In this document: in pieces, positions 21,425 through 34,156 of the stretch
Numbering within the stretch: the stretch's first letter is position 1
Layout of the letters: each line of letters begins with the position of its first letter
From: Orychophragmus violaceus
Taxonomy: Eukaryota; Streptophyta; Magnoliopsida; Brassicales; Brassicaceae
DNA length: 64,000 bases
Direction of reading: 5' to 3'
Assembly (NCBI GenBank): GCA_030180135.1
Contig: CM058231.1
Span: 47,626,235 to 47,690,234, forward strand
The notes under the pieces: model-generated
Told to the model about the DNA's origin: nothing
Seen by the model: only the letters and a program-made list of their open reading frames with translations
Databases searched by the model: none
Translations under genes and position numbers: made by a program

Positions 21425-23109
21425 AACTGAAATATAAGATAAAAGGATTTTAGTTAATATGTTCAATATGATTAATCTCGTATTAAAATTAATATGATTA
21501 ATCACGCATTATATTCAATAACATAAGTTACCCTCAATAGAATATAATGATTCCAAGATCCACATATAACTAAGATTAAAGTGGGCCACTGGCCGTCACC
21601 CAACCTTAGCTTATATCGGTAAGCCCTATATCGGCTAATTATATCCGTGATATAACTCTTGGTTGTGAATCTGGGCCCGAGGCCCAATCCACTCTGATGT
21701 CTCAAGGCCCGGGACTCCCGATGGCCTAGTCAAGAAAACCAGACTATACAGTCATGTAATCATTAATGTCTGGGACTCCCAATGACATTTATGAATCACA
21801 AACTGGCTTACCCACGCAAAAGCAGACACCCTCACACTGTAAGGCCATGAATACAATTGAATGGGCTTCGACAGCTGACATAGCCTGGACAAGACATCCA
21901 ACGCTTGATATTATTTGAGGTTCGTAGGTTTATTAAAATTTCATTCCCAAAATAGAAGATTACTATTTCGGGAAACTTTCTATTTTGGAAACCTACTATT
22001 TTTGGAAACTTTCTAAAATTGGAAACTTTCTAAAACCGGAAACTTTCTAACTTTAGAAATTTCTTAAAATCCAAAACCCGCAAATCCAGAAACTTCTATT
22101 TTAAGAAACTTTCTAATTTCAAAATTTCGGAAACTTTAATTTAAAATCGACTTTATATTTTATAAAATAAATTTTAAATTGATCTGAAGAAAGACTCAAA
22201 TAATTGGCCCAATTGTTTTAACTTCTTGGCCCGAGGCCCAAGAATTGGTCCATGTCCAAGACATGACCCAATTGTCCAATTATTTGACATAACCGGTCTG
22301 GTTCATTAAAATTGGTCTAACCAAATTTTAATTACTACGATGACCACAATTGTCAACCGGTTATTTACTAAACCGGAATTTCTCAATTTATTTGGTCCAA
22401 CCAAATCAAATTAGAAATTCCTGGTTTAGGCACTAAATCCAATAATTCTTTCGACATTGGATTTCTTATCCCGGTTTAACCAGACTTAATAAAATTATTA
22501 AATCTGTTTATTAAACCAGGACGATAAAATTTTAATTAAAATTTTAAACCGAACCGTCAAATGAACCGAACCGGCCCATTCAGGCCGTGACCTAGCCGCA
22601 ATTGAGACGCGACATCGGCCAGCCGCGATCAACGGACGCGATCCGAGATCGGTCCATCTCTCTCGCGACGATGCTCGGCCGATGCTCGGCTCATCTCGAC
22701 TTACGCACTGGACGCTCGGGACGGTGGCGGGACGATTCAGGCCGAGACGCGATCGAGACGACGCTCGGCTCTCGGCAGAACGCGAGTGGCTTCGATCCAT
22801 GCGGTCGGGCCGATTGGATCCTTGCGATCGATCTCGGCCGAGCCATGCGATCGGTTTGCGCCTGCCCCTCACGGTCGAGTGATGCAACCGGCCAACGCGC
22901 GATCCATACGAACGGCTTGGCCAACGGTTCATCATCTCGGCCGATCGCAAAACCCGAGTCATATAGCTCGGTTTTGCGATTTCAAACGTTTGTTCAGGAT
23001 TCAAATCAGTTTCTTAAGTGTTTTTCTTATCAGTAATGGATTCAAAACACTTCTAAACAGATTAAACAACCTAAACATGAATCTAAAACAAGAAATCCTA
23101 AGAACCAAT
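21425..23109 (-). other. Untranslated leader of element B
   Basis: Same organisation as the leader of A: conserved gag-proximal part, GGAAACTTTC words (about 21950-22140), AACCGG words, then a hypervariable GATCG/CTCGG-rich zone (about 22600-22960). No supported gene. Confidence 0.7.
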
Positions 23110-23122
23110 GGCTCTGATACCA
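23110..23122 (-). other. Primer binding site of element B
   Basis: The complement reads TGGTATCAGAGCC, a perfect Met-tRNA-type site one base inside the LTR. Confidence 0.9.
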
Positions 23123-23123
23123 C

Positions 23124-23759
23124 TGTAGGAACTGTTTAGTTGATCCTGATGTAATTCACAGATTCATATCAACCTAAACATACAGATCTAGGTTCTCTTG
23201 AATAGAAACATTAGATGATCTCACCTTTTACCTGTTTGTTGCAGCGGAAGGAATAGAACAGGTCAGAGATCAGAGAGATACACCGAGGGATGAATCCTCC
23301 AAAGGTTCACACACGCGATCACAGAAAACGGCTGCTAGACCGAGCTGATGGGAGGCGCAGAGAGGAGAGGAAAATCGCGGCCAGGGTTAGGGTTGGAGAG
23401 GAAAGATTTGGCTTTTAGTTTATAAAAGCCTTCTCTTTCCCTTTTGGGCTTTTGGGCCCAAAATACCAATCTGATTAAATCCCATTTAATCAGACCCATT
23501 AATCTTTCTCTCTTAGTACGACAAATGCCTAGCACTTTTACCGTACTTCTGCTAAGCCGTTCCAACATATTTTCCTGTTAGCTTAGGCGTGTGACCCATA
23601 TGGGATCATATAATAAAGGCAATAAGTCCAAGACTTATAGATCATGAGCGGACTCTAGCAAGCCATCATGATCCCCAGTATTATATGACTTATGTCTGAT
23701 CTTTGACATACTCTTACTTTCTAGAGACAGTACCGAGATTACTGGACACAATTCCAACA
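23124..23759 (-). repeat. 5' LTR of element B
   Basis: 636 bases with no difference that I can see from 16440-17075. Confidence 0.9.
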
Positions 23760-24219
23760 GACACCCCTGGAGCGTCGACAGCGAGACTCCAGGCACAGGC
23801 CCTTCCTTGGGAAGTGCCCCGACCATTCCAGATGGCTGGGATGAGTGTGGAGGACTACTTGAACACGTTAATTTGGAGAGCCAGCTGTACTTATCCCCGA
23901 TCCCCGACGCACATGATGACCATGTTTATGGATGGGCTTTTACCGGAGATCCTTCAGGGGATGACAGATGGGAGAGAGTTTGGAGATTATAGGCTAGTAG
24001 TGATGGTAAACTGTTATGCAGAGTCAGTGGAGAGTAACCAGATGGATTCGGTTTACCAACAGCGGGTGAGGGAGCGGAACCAGAGGGATGAGGCTATCAG
24101 ACAGTAAGTGATGGCAGAGCAGCAGATTGCTTGAGACCGTGGGCAGAGTCTGAGGCGGCAGCAGGAGGCCATGGATTATGCGTGGTTGAGAGAGCAGCAG
24201 TCTACGTGAGAGCGGGTAC
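23760..24219 (+). pseudogene. Gag-like gene of element D, part 2 of 3
   Basis: Resumes after element B (GACAC repeated at 23760-23764). The text MSVEDYLNTLIW, MDGLLPEILQGM and an EFGDYRLVVMVNCYAES stretch fits the retrotransposon Gag domain of Gypsy elements. A Gln/Arg/Glu-rich coiled stretch follows. Three in-frame stops occur after about 24104: one TAA in a CAA-like context and two TGA in CGA-like contexts, consistent with C-to-T decay. The frame is then cut by element C (TSD GGTAC at 24215-24219). Confidence 0.7.
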
Positions 24220-24875
24220 TGTTGGGAATGTCCTGAAATATACCGTACTATCTCTAGAAAGTATGATAAGTGTCGAGATCAGACATAAGTCATAAATACT
24301 GGGTGATCATGATGGCTTGCTAGAGTCTGCTCTTGATCTATAAGTTTAGGACTTATTACCAGTATTGTATGATCCCGAAGGTTCACACACCATAGCTAAC
24401 GGGAAAGTTAAATGGAATTAATACGGTAAGATGCAATGGCATTTACTGTATTGGATCAGAGAATTGGGCCAGACAAAATGCAGGCTTTTGCCTGATTTGT
24501 GTCTGGGGCCCAAATAACAAATGAGCCATTAGTCATTAGACTTGGGCCCATTAGAGAGTTAATGAGGATTAAGAAATCGAAACCCTAAGCTAAGGCTTGC
24601 GATTTTTCTCCTGGTAGCCGCGAGCTCATCTCTCTCTCTAACCTCCCTCTTTGATCATCCATCTCTTTGGTCTAGCATCCATCCCTTGCTTGTAAGAGTG
24701 TGGATACCAAAGGAGGAATAGGTGATTCATCTGTTCTAGACTGATCTTGTCATTACCATCAATCCGCTGTGCAATCAATAGGTAATATTACAGGTTTGGT
24801 TTTATGATTCGTTTTGCAAGAACCTAGATCTGTTAAGATTATATGTTAGGTTGTAATGCGAGAATTAAACCTTGA
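24220..24875 (+). repeat. 5' LTR of element C
   Basis: 656 bases beginning TGTTGGGAATGTCC. It ends ATTAAACCTTGA directly before GTGGTATC. Compared with the right LTR it lacks the last 19 bases (AAAACACTATAATCCTTCA), a deletion bounded by the similar words CCTTGA and CCTTCA. Confidence 0.85.
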
Positions 24876-24876
24876 G

Positions 24877-24889
24877 TGGTATCAGAGCC
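24877..24889 (+). other. Primer binding site of element C
   Basis: TGGTATCAGAGCC, a perfect Met-tRNA-type site. Confidence 0.92.
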
Positions 24890-26590
24890 TAGGCATTAGG
24901 TTTCTTGTGAAATTGGATCATATGATTTTAATGGTTTTTGAATCAATTAAGGAATTAAAATTGATTAAAACCTTATTAACCCTAATCGCTTGGATGATGA
25001 TCACTCGACCGTGTGATACTTGGGCCGCAAGGCTGAGTATCGTTTTTTGTGATCCAAAAGCAATCGATCATGTCTCGGCTTGGTTGTGTTATCAACCTTA
25101 TCTCGGCCGTGTGTTAGCCGAGTCGATCATGCATGATCGCTTGTGTTGTGATGCCGAGAGATTGACCGAGAGATCATGCCGCAAAGACCGATCCTTAGTG
25201 ATCGTGATGCAAGGGCCGATCGAATGGGTGGATCGACGATCGCATGGACGCGTGATCAGTTGGCCGAGATCGATCAATCCGATCGTGAGGCTGGCAAAGG
25301 ATCGAGCGTGCGTGGTCCGTGATCGTGTGTTGCGATGATCGATCGTTTGCGATCGTGAGCGACCGCTGTTGGATCATGGGCCTCGGATGAATCATGGGCC
25401 ACAAATTGCGTTAATGGGCCGAGTTGGATCTTGGATCCGATTGTTTGGCCCGTTAAATTTTTACGTCCCGCGAATAGTCAATCGGTTATACCGAGCTTCG
25501 CGGTTCGTTGCCCAAAACCACACCGATTAAACCGGTCCATTTAATTGGCGGTTAATTGTGTGTTTAAAGCCTTAAACCGCAAGTTAAATCAAATTGGCTA
25601 AAACACTAGGTGTTTCTTCCCGGTTTTGGATTTAACTGGACCGATCCAATTTAATTGGTGGTTCAAGCGGTTAACCCGAATCGCGGTTTGCTGGAAATTA
25701 TTTAATACATGGTATTATTTAATTTCTGGTTAAACCGGATTGAAATTCAAAAAAAAATTGAATTTTAACCTAAACCGAAGGCTGGTCTAAGTTTGATTTG
25801 GTTGGACCAAATAATTTAGAGCTGGTCTGGTTTAGTAAATAACCGATGGTTTTGATAGTTAATTTGGTCTTGGACCAGAATTAATAAACCGGATCGGTTA
25901 TGTCAAATTATTGGGCCAGCTGGAATTCTATGGTCTTGGGCCAAGAATTGGGCCTATAATTTGTGACCCAACCCAAAATATTTAATAAAATATTAAATTA
26001 GAAATTTCTATTTTTAGTATGTTTCTAAATTTAGAAAGTTTCTAAAATAAGTAAGTTTTCCAAAATAGTAATCTTCTATTTTTGGAAATAAAACTTAAAA
26101 TCCTCAAAAACAATATCAAGCTTGGATGTCTTTCCAATCTTGTCAGCTACTTAACGCTTATTCGATTACATATATGGCTTACAGTGTGAGGTATCTGTTT
26201 TCGCGTAAGTAAAGTAGTATATAGTCACTAATTTCATTGGGAGTCCCAGACTTTAGTGATTATTTGACTGTAAGAGATTGGTTTCCTTGACTGGGCCATC
26301 GGGAGTCCCGGGCCTTGAGACATCTGGTGAATTTGGGCCTCGGGTCCAATTCACAACCGAGAGTTATATGAGATATAACTAGCTGTGTGTATGCTTACCA
26401 AGTAAAGCTAATTCCGGGTGACGGCCAGTGGCCCACTTTGGATTTAGCTGAACATGGGTCTCGGAATCATTGTATTCTTATGAGGTTAAACAAAGAAATT
26501 TTGAATACAATGCGAGTTTTCTTATAAGTTGTTAAGATTGCTCTTTTATGAACATAATAACTAAATCTCTATTGTCTCATATTTTCAGCT
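24890..26590 (+). other. Untranslated leader of element C
   Basis: 1.7 kb without a supported gene. The first 500 bases are rich in GATCG words (about 25000-25400), then AACCGG/GGTTTA words (about 25480-25900), then GGAAA/TTTCTA words (about 26000-26100), then a gag-proximal stretch conserved in A, B and F. Confidence 0.7.
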
Positions 26591-29500
26591 ATGTCAAGCA
26601 CAACAACTCAAAACACTTTCTCGATCCGGTCTGCCCTTGAGAAGGACAAACTGAACGGATCAAACTTCCTGAACTGGTCCAGGAACCTGAGACTTGTGCT
26701 CAGGCAGGAGAAGAAGGCTTATTTCCTTGAAAGAGCTCTCTCTCCTAGACCTGCGAATAATGCCGCACAAGCTGTGAAGAATGCTTGGGATACGCATTCT
26801 TCAGATGCTAATGACGTGATTTGCCTGATGTTGGCGACAATGGCTCCCGAACTGCAGATGCAGTGGGAAGGCCTGACTTGTCCCATGGAGCTGATGGCAA
26901 ATCTGAAAGCGTTGTTTCAGGAGCAGGCTCGTACAGAGAGATTCCAAACTGTTAAGAATCTCTTGGACTGTAAAATGGCTAAGGATGCAGAAGTGAGTCC
27001 ACATGTTCTGAAAATGATGGGTTATCTCGATCATTTGACTAGGCTCGACTGTCCTATAAGCCAAGAGCTTGCTTGTGATATCGTTCTGCAGTCTCTTACT
27101 CCTGCATATGACCAGTTCATTTTGAACTATAATATGCATGGGTTGATAAAGACGTTGCCTGAGCTACATGGTATGCTCAAGACTGCAGAACCGAATCTGA
27201 AGAAGACCAAGGAGTCGTCTGTACTCATGGTTCAGAAGGGCAAGGGTTTCAAGAAATCCGTTGCAGACAAGGGAAAGGGCAAGGTAGTCAGCAATGAAAA
27301 GGCCAAGCCCAAGCCCGTGTCTAAAGCTGGGCCTTCTGATATCTGCCACTTTTGCAAAGAGGCAGGGCATTACCGCAGGGACTGTAAGAAATACCAGGAA
27401 AGTCTGAAGAAGAAGAAGTCCTTGGAGACTAAATCTTCAGGTATTTTTGTTATTGAAGTAAATACTACTACTTCTGATAATACCACTTGGGTATTAGATA
27501 CTGGATGTGGGGCTCATATTTGTACTAATATGCAGGCGCTCAGCAACAGTAGAAGGTTGAAGCAAGGGCAAGTAGAGTTGCGGGTTGGCAATGGAGCGAA
27601 GGTTCCAGCACTGGCCGTTGGCACTTACTTGTTGTCTTTACCTTCTGGATTGATTTTAGAACTTGAGAATTGTTATTTTGTACCTGCTATAAGCAGAAAT
27701 ATCATTTCAGTTTCATTGTTGGATTTGCAAGGATTTGATTTTTCTATTAAGAATAAATTGTGTTCCTTTAATCTCAATGATATGTTCTATGGCTGTGCCC
27801 CTCTTATAAATGGGCTGTACATGCTGGATCAATCTGCTCCAGTATATAACATAAATACAAAACGGTTCAAATCTAACGAAGAAAATGAAACGTTTCTCTG
27901 GCATTGTCGTTTGGGGCACATTAGTGAGAAACGCGTCAAGAGGCTCCATTCAAATGGACTCTTGGGCTCATTTGACTTTGAGTCTTGTGAGCAATGCGAA
28001 TCTTGCCTAATGGGCAAAATGACACGGGCTCCTTTCAATAAACCCACAGAAAGGGCCAGTGAACTATTGGGCCTGATACATACTGACGTGTGTGGCCCAA
28101 TGTCCACAAATGCTAGAGGAAACTTTCAGTACTTCATTACATTCACTGATGATTTCAGTAGATATGGATATGTCTACTTGATGAAACATAAGTCGGAAAC
28201 CTTTGAAAAGTTCAAAGAATTCCAGAATGAAGTACAGAACCAGCTTGGTAAAAGTATTAAGGCTCTTCGGTCGGACCGAGGAGGAGAATACTTGAGCCAG
28301 GAATTTCGTGATCATCTGAGTGAGTGTGGGATTATCTCCCAACTCACACCTCCTGGAACACCTCAGTGGAATGGTGTGTCTGAGAGAAGGAATCGGACAT
28401 TGTTAGATATGGTCCGATCCATGATGAGTCACACAGACCTTCCTATATCCCTTTGGGGATATGCTTTGCTCACCGCAACGTTCACACTGAACAGAGTGCC
28501 ATCAAAGGCAGTAGCAAAGACACCATATGAGATATGGACTGGAAAAGCTCCAGCAATGTCTTTTCTCAGAATTTGGGGTTGTGAAGCCTATGTCAAAAGA
28601 TTAATCTCAGACAAGCTTACACCAAAATCTGACAAATGCTACTTCATTGGTTATCCTAGGGATACCAAGGCTTATTACTTCTATCTGCGATCCGAGAACA
28701 AAATCTTTGTTACTCGGGATTGTACTTTTCTTGAAAGGGAGTTTCTCTCTAGAAAAGATAGTGGGAGTAAGGTACAACTTGATGAAATTCAAGAAGGACA
28801 GGAACCTGTTCAACCTAATGAGGAAGAACAGCAGGATGAATTACATGAAGTTGTAATAGAACCTGAACCTGCAGTACCTGAAGTTCGAAGATCCGGAAGG
28901 ATCCGTCAGGAACCTGATAGATATCAGGGATTCCTTGTGACTAATTGCCATGATCTTTTGATCATTGACGGTGATGAACCCTCGAACTTTGAAGAAGCCA
29001 TGATGGGACCTGACTCCTTAAAGTGGCGTGAAGCCACTGAATCCGAGATGGACTCCATGTCTGCTAACCGAGTGTTTTCACTGGTTGATTTACCTGCTGG
29101 TGCAAAAGCCATCGAGTGTAAATGGATCTTCAAGAAGAAGATTGACATGGATGGAAATGTCCAGATTTACAAGGCCAGGTTGGTGGCAAAAGGTTTCAAG
29201 CAAATTCATGGTATAGACTATGATGAAACCTATTCACCAGTGGCCATGATGAAATCAATTCGGATTCTCCTAGCAACTGCCGCTTATTATGATTATGAGA
29301 TTTGGCAGATGGATGTGAAAACCGCCTTCCTGAATGGAATCTTGGAGGAGGATGTGTATATGACACAACCTGACGGTTACATTGATCCTAAGAATGCTGG
29401 GAAAGTATGCAAGCTTCACAAATCCATTTATGGATTGAAGCAAGCATCGAGGAGTTGGAATCTTCGTTTTGATGAAGCAATAAAGAACTTTGAATTCATC

Positions 29501-30061
29501 AGAAACCAAGAGGAACAATGCGTGTATAAGAAAACTAGTGGGAGCAAAGTGGCGTTTCTTATCCTATATGTCGATGACATATTGCTTCTTGGAAATGATA
29601 TTCCAATGCTGAAGTCTGTTAAAGACTGGCTGGGAAGTTGTTTTTCCATGAAGGACATGGGTGAAGCCGCGTATGTTCTTGGAATCCGAATCTTTAGAGA
29701 CAGATCTAAAAAGCTGATTGGACTTTGTCAAGATGCTTATATAGATAAAGTCCTGCATCGATTCGGAATGGATAAATCCAAGAAGGGGTTCACGCCAATG
29801 ATACATGGTGCTACATTAAGCAAGGATCAGTGTCCTAAGACACCTGATGAGCTTAAGCGCATGAGTAGGATTCCTTATGCTTCGGCTATAGGATCTATCA
29901 TGTATGCCATGATCTGTACTCGTCCTGATGTTGCTTATGCACTAAGCATGACGAGTAGGTACCAGTCTAATCCAGGTGAGAGTCACTGGATTGCCGTAAA
30001 GAATATCCTGAAGTATTTGAGAAATACTAAGGATAAGTTCTTGGTTTACGGAGGAAGTGAA
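26591..30061 (+). pseudogene. Copia gag-pol of element C, part 1 (Gag to start of RNase H)
   Basis: 1157 codons from ATG at 26591 without a stop until the LTR of F adds a TGA (30062-30064). Domains: Gag (about 1-215), zinc knuckle CHFCKEAGHYRRDC, protease VLDTGCGAHI, integrase with HCRLGH, CESCLMG, RSDRGGEY and NGVSERRNR, and RT with MDVKTAFLNG and YVDDILLLG. The break falls after LVYGGSE in the link to RNase H. Every visible catalytic site is preserved, so the copy was probably functional when F entered. Confidence 0.92.
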
Positions 30062-30716
30062 TGAAGGAATGTTTAGATGAATCCTGATTCAATTCTCTGA
30101 TTCAGATTATCCTAAACATGCGGATCTAGGTTCTCTTGATTAGAAACAATGATAGATCTCACCTTTTACCTGTTTATGCAGCGGAAAGGGAGAACAGGTC
30201 AGAGATCAGAGAGCCACCAAGTGATAACTCCTCCAGAGGTTCACACACGCACACCAAGCAGGAAGAGAGGCTGCTAGACCACACGGGAAATCGGCGCAGA
30301 GAGAGAGGAGGCTCGCGGCTGGCTAGGGTTGAAGAAGAAAACAGACTCGAGTTTTATTTATAAAACTCGTCCGGTTCCTCTTGGGCCATTTGGCCATTCG
30401 CGCACTGTGTCGATCGACACATCATGTGCATCGATCGACACACAGTGGCTAAAACCTTTTATTCTCTCTAAGTACAGTAAATGCCTGGCACTTTTACCGT
30501 ACTTCTGCTAAGCCATTCCTACACATTTTCCTGTTAGCTTAGGCGTGTGACCCATATGGGATCATATAATAGAGGCAATAAGTCCAAGACTTATAGATCA
30601 TGAGCGGACTCTAGCAAGCCATCATGACCCCCCAATATTATATGACTTATGTCTGATCATTGACATACTCTTACTTTCTAGAGACAGTACCGAGATTACT
30701 GGACACAATTCCAACA
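30062..30716 (-). repeat. 3' LTR of element F
   Basis: TGAAGGAATG to CAATTCCAACA on the plus strand. It contains a TATA-like ATTTATAAAAC (about 30354-30364) and a hairpin-forming TCGATCGA pair (about 30402-30450). Confidence 0.9.
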
Positions 30717-31579
30717 ATCTCCCACTTGTACTGGAATCTCTGTATTCATAATCCTTTTGTCTCAATATCTCGATTAGTCATAAGGCAAGATTAGTGTCAT
30801 CCTTATAAAGCCTAATCTTGTTCATCGGACTCTGATTTAATACTGACAATCCAAACGACTCGGGACAGTCCGTTTGAGCATGGCCATGCATTTTCCAGTA
30901 TTCAAATCTCCGATTGGCCTAGAGATATTCACTCCATTTATATTGGAGGGACAAATTCCGTCTTATTCCATCACTGTAAACTACTCATTTCATAATGTAC
31001 CCAAACAAGGTCCTTATAACTATCGCAGAACGATAGCGTTAGACAATGATCAAAGTGCATCAGTCCATGTGCAGTCACATGCATGCGAACTCAGGTCTAA
31101 GGACTATACTCTATAGTCGTAGTGAGAATCTCTTATGACACAGATATAAATATCCTGAAGAGTTCTCATAATCGGGTCTTGTCCGGTCGTATGTTCCCCA
31201 ACATACACCTATGTACTGACTTTGATGCCGCGCATCTATGACACATTGAGACTTTGTCATAAGTCACGTACCAATCCAGTCTCACACGGTTGTTGGTGTT
31301 CCAATTTCAACAACCTTCGACTAGGGACATAATGATATAAGTCATTTATCAAATATAGGGTCTCATGATCAAGCTAAATGACTTTGATAACTCAAGATCA
31401 AATCATTTACTTCGATGACCTATAAAATGGTTTATATCACTTTGGAACGATTATTTCATCACAGTTAAAATAATCTTGAAATAATAATTTCATTTAAACA
31501 TCTTAAATGTTATTTCAAGAACATATCCAATAACTAAATAAAGCCCTTTAATAACTCCCACTGAAATTAAGACTACATT
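30717..31579 (-). other. Polypurine tract and 3' non-coding region of element F
   Basis: The complement of 30717-30731 is GTACAAGTGGGAGAT. The remaining sequence is conserved with A and B and has no gene. Confidence 0.75.
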
Positions 31580-34156
31580 TTAATTTCACTTATCCTACAG
31601 CAACAGTCCGCGACTCGTGCTTAGGCCTAAGGAGTGGCTTCGTTAATAGATTAGCAACGTTCTCATTCGTTGAAACTTGCTGATCTACTTAACATCTCTG
31701 TCATTTATCTCACGGAATAGGTTATACCTATCCTCAAGGTGTTTGGACCTCTGATGTGCAGCTAGTCTCATCTATGCTGGAAATCACATCAAGTTCAGTG
31801 ACGAACTCTTCTTTCCAAACAACCTCTTTCGCCACTTCCCAAGCTGTGAAATGTTCAGCTTAAGTCATGGAGTCAGCAACAGTGCCTTGCACCGCCAGAT
31901 AGACACAAGATATAACCGGACTGTGATCGGAAATCATCTTTGTCTATTGGAAACTTGCCTTTCAGACTCTACCGACTTGTAGCACCTCACTTTCTCCGTA
32001 AATCAAGAACTTATCCTAAGTATTTCTCAAATACTTTAGGACATTCCTTACGGCAATCCAGTGATTCTTTGCTGGATTTGACTGGTCTTTACTTGTCTTG
32101 CTTAACGTTAAAGCAACATCAAACAAGTACGTTTCATGGCATACATGATAGATCCAATTGCCGACGCATATGGAATCTTATCCATGCATTTAAGCTCAGC
32201 AGTTATCGTAGGACACTGTGTCTTGCTTAACGTAATGCCATGTGACATTGGTATAAAACCCTTCTTGGAATGCTGAAAACGTGTAGGACTTTGTCGGGAT
32301 AAGAATCCTGACTTTGTCCTACCAGCTCTTTCGGATCTCTATCTTTAGATCCAAAATCCAAAAATATACGTGGCTTTACCCATGTCAATCATTAGAACCA
32401 ACTCCCAAGCCAGTCCTTAACCGACTGCAGCATTTGGGACGTCTTTTCGAGAATCAGTATGTCATCGACATACAATATGAGAAATGCAATATCGCTCCCA
32501 CCAATCTATTAGTAAACGCACAGTTCCAATTCGTTCCTGTTCAAGTCAAAACCTTGACTACTTCAACAGAACGAAGATTCCAACTCCGATATGTTTGCTT
32601 CCATCCATGAATGGATCGATGAAGCTAACTTACATAAAATGTAATTTTTCGGAGAGTTCGGGCTCACTATCGCTTCTTTGAATTTCGCAGATTCGTCGCT
32701 TTCAATGATCATCAGATCATGCGAACTTTCAATGATTATCAGGTTCAACTAATGACGAGAAATCACTCTTCGGATTAGTAACTGATTCATTCATATCTGC
32801 GAACTTCAGGCTCCACAGGTGTAGATTCTACAGAAATCTGTAAATCCTTCCGCTGCTCTCCCTCAATAGGTAAAGCAGCCTCCTGTATTTCTCGAATTTC
32901 TTCGAGTTATACTTTTACTCCCACTGTTCTTCTTGGAAAATAACTTCCCTTCTTAGAAAACAGAATGGACGTAAAAGTAACAAGCCTTGGTTTCCTTCGG
33001 ACAAGGCTCCACAGGTGTAGATTCTACAGAAATCTGTAAATCCATCCGTTGCTCTCCCTCAACAGGTTGAGCAGCCTCCTGTATTTCTCGAATTTCTTCG
33101 AGTTATACTTTTACTCCCACTGTTCTTCTTGGAAAATAACTTCCCTTCTTAGAAAACAGAATGGACGTAAAAGTAACAAGCCTTGGTTTCCTTCGGACAA
33201 CCAGCGAAGTAGTACAACTACAAATACTCAGTAAAGACGAATTTGGATCGATTCCAATCCACATTTACGTGGTGTCTTTCAACTGATATTTGTGGAACTA
33301 TTTCAGCGTAAACTTAGATATTTTAGAGCGTTATTCTTAAATAATATCATGGAAGATTCGTGTGACTCATCTTTAATCATTTCTAATAAGATCTGATTCT
33401 TTCTCACAGAAAAACCTTCAGGTTTTCAGGAGAAATGAGCTGTGAAACGATTTCACACTCATTTAGATGATCACACAATCAATGACTTAAGTATTCTCAC
33501 TCGTGATATAATCCAGAGTCTTAATACTTTTGTCATTCAGATCCTATACTTCACTCTGGAACTCTTTCGACCATGTCAAAGAATTCCGACTTGTGTCTCA
33601 TCAAATGAACACAATCACACTCACTGAAGTAATCAGTAGAGACAATGAAGTACAGGAGTTTTTCTCTGGCATTACTGCTCATTGGGCCACATACATGAGT
33701 ATGTTCCAGGTCCAATAAGCCTTTGGGCCTTTCTCTAGCTCGGCTAAGATAGGCCCTTTACCTTTTGGTCTAGTAAACAGAATTCAAGTCTCATAAGATA
33801 TTTTATCAAATGAGCCCAACAGTCCATGACTATGGGATTTCTGAATCCGACTTACTCTATGTGACCAAGACTTTATGCCAAGAAAAATCAGGTTTAATTC
33901 ATCAGATTTAAACCAATTCGGTACTTATGTTACATTTAGGCACTCTTCGGTTTAAGATATAAAACCCATTCCATGAATAGGGTGCTACAATTAATATTTC
34001 ATTAAGATCAAAAGAACAAAAAACTTGTCTTTTATCAAAATGAAAAACATTCAAATTCTTACAAGAAAATGAAAGACAACTCTGCTTAAAGCAGGTACAT
34101 TGTAGCAATTACTTAATACAAAACCAAGCCTCAAAGGGATCTATAAGTGAAAAACC
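31580..34156 (-). pseudogene. Decayed pol of element F
   Basis: RNase H, RT and integrase remnants with many stops and frameshifts, co-linear with the remnants in B and Z. A 196-base segment is tandemly duplicated (about 32809-33004 and 33005-33200). Confidence 0.8.

Larger units (their letters stand above)
16440..23759 (-). mobile_element. Copia element B: open gag, dead pol, identical LTRs
   Basis: Minus-strand Copia element with 636-bp LTRs (16440-17075 and 23124-23759) that I read as identical, and a perfect 5-bp target duplication GACAC. The primer site is at 23110-23122 and the polypurine tract at 17076-17090. Gag is open but pol is a field of stops and deletions. Identical LTRs with a dead pol mean the element was copied recently with enzymes from elsewhere. 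It sits inside the Gag-like frame of D. Confidence 0.92.

Noticed and set aside
23110..23122. tRNA gene suggested by Met-tRNA-like sequence.
   Set aside because: Only the 3' end complement is present and it is next to an LTR. It is a primer site; no cloverleaf can be drawn.
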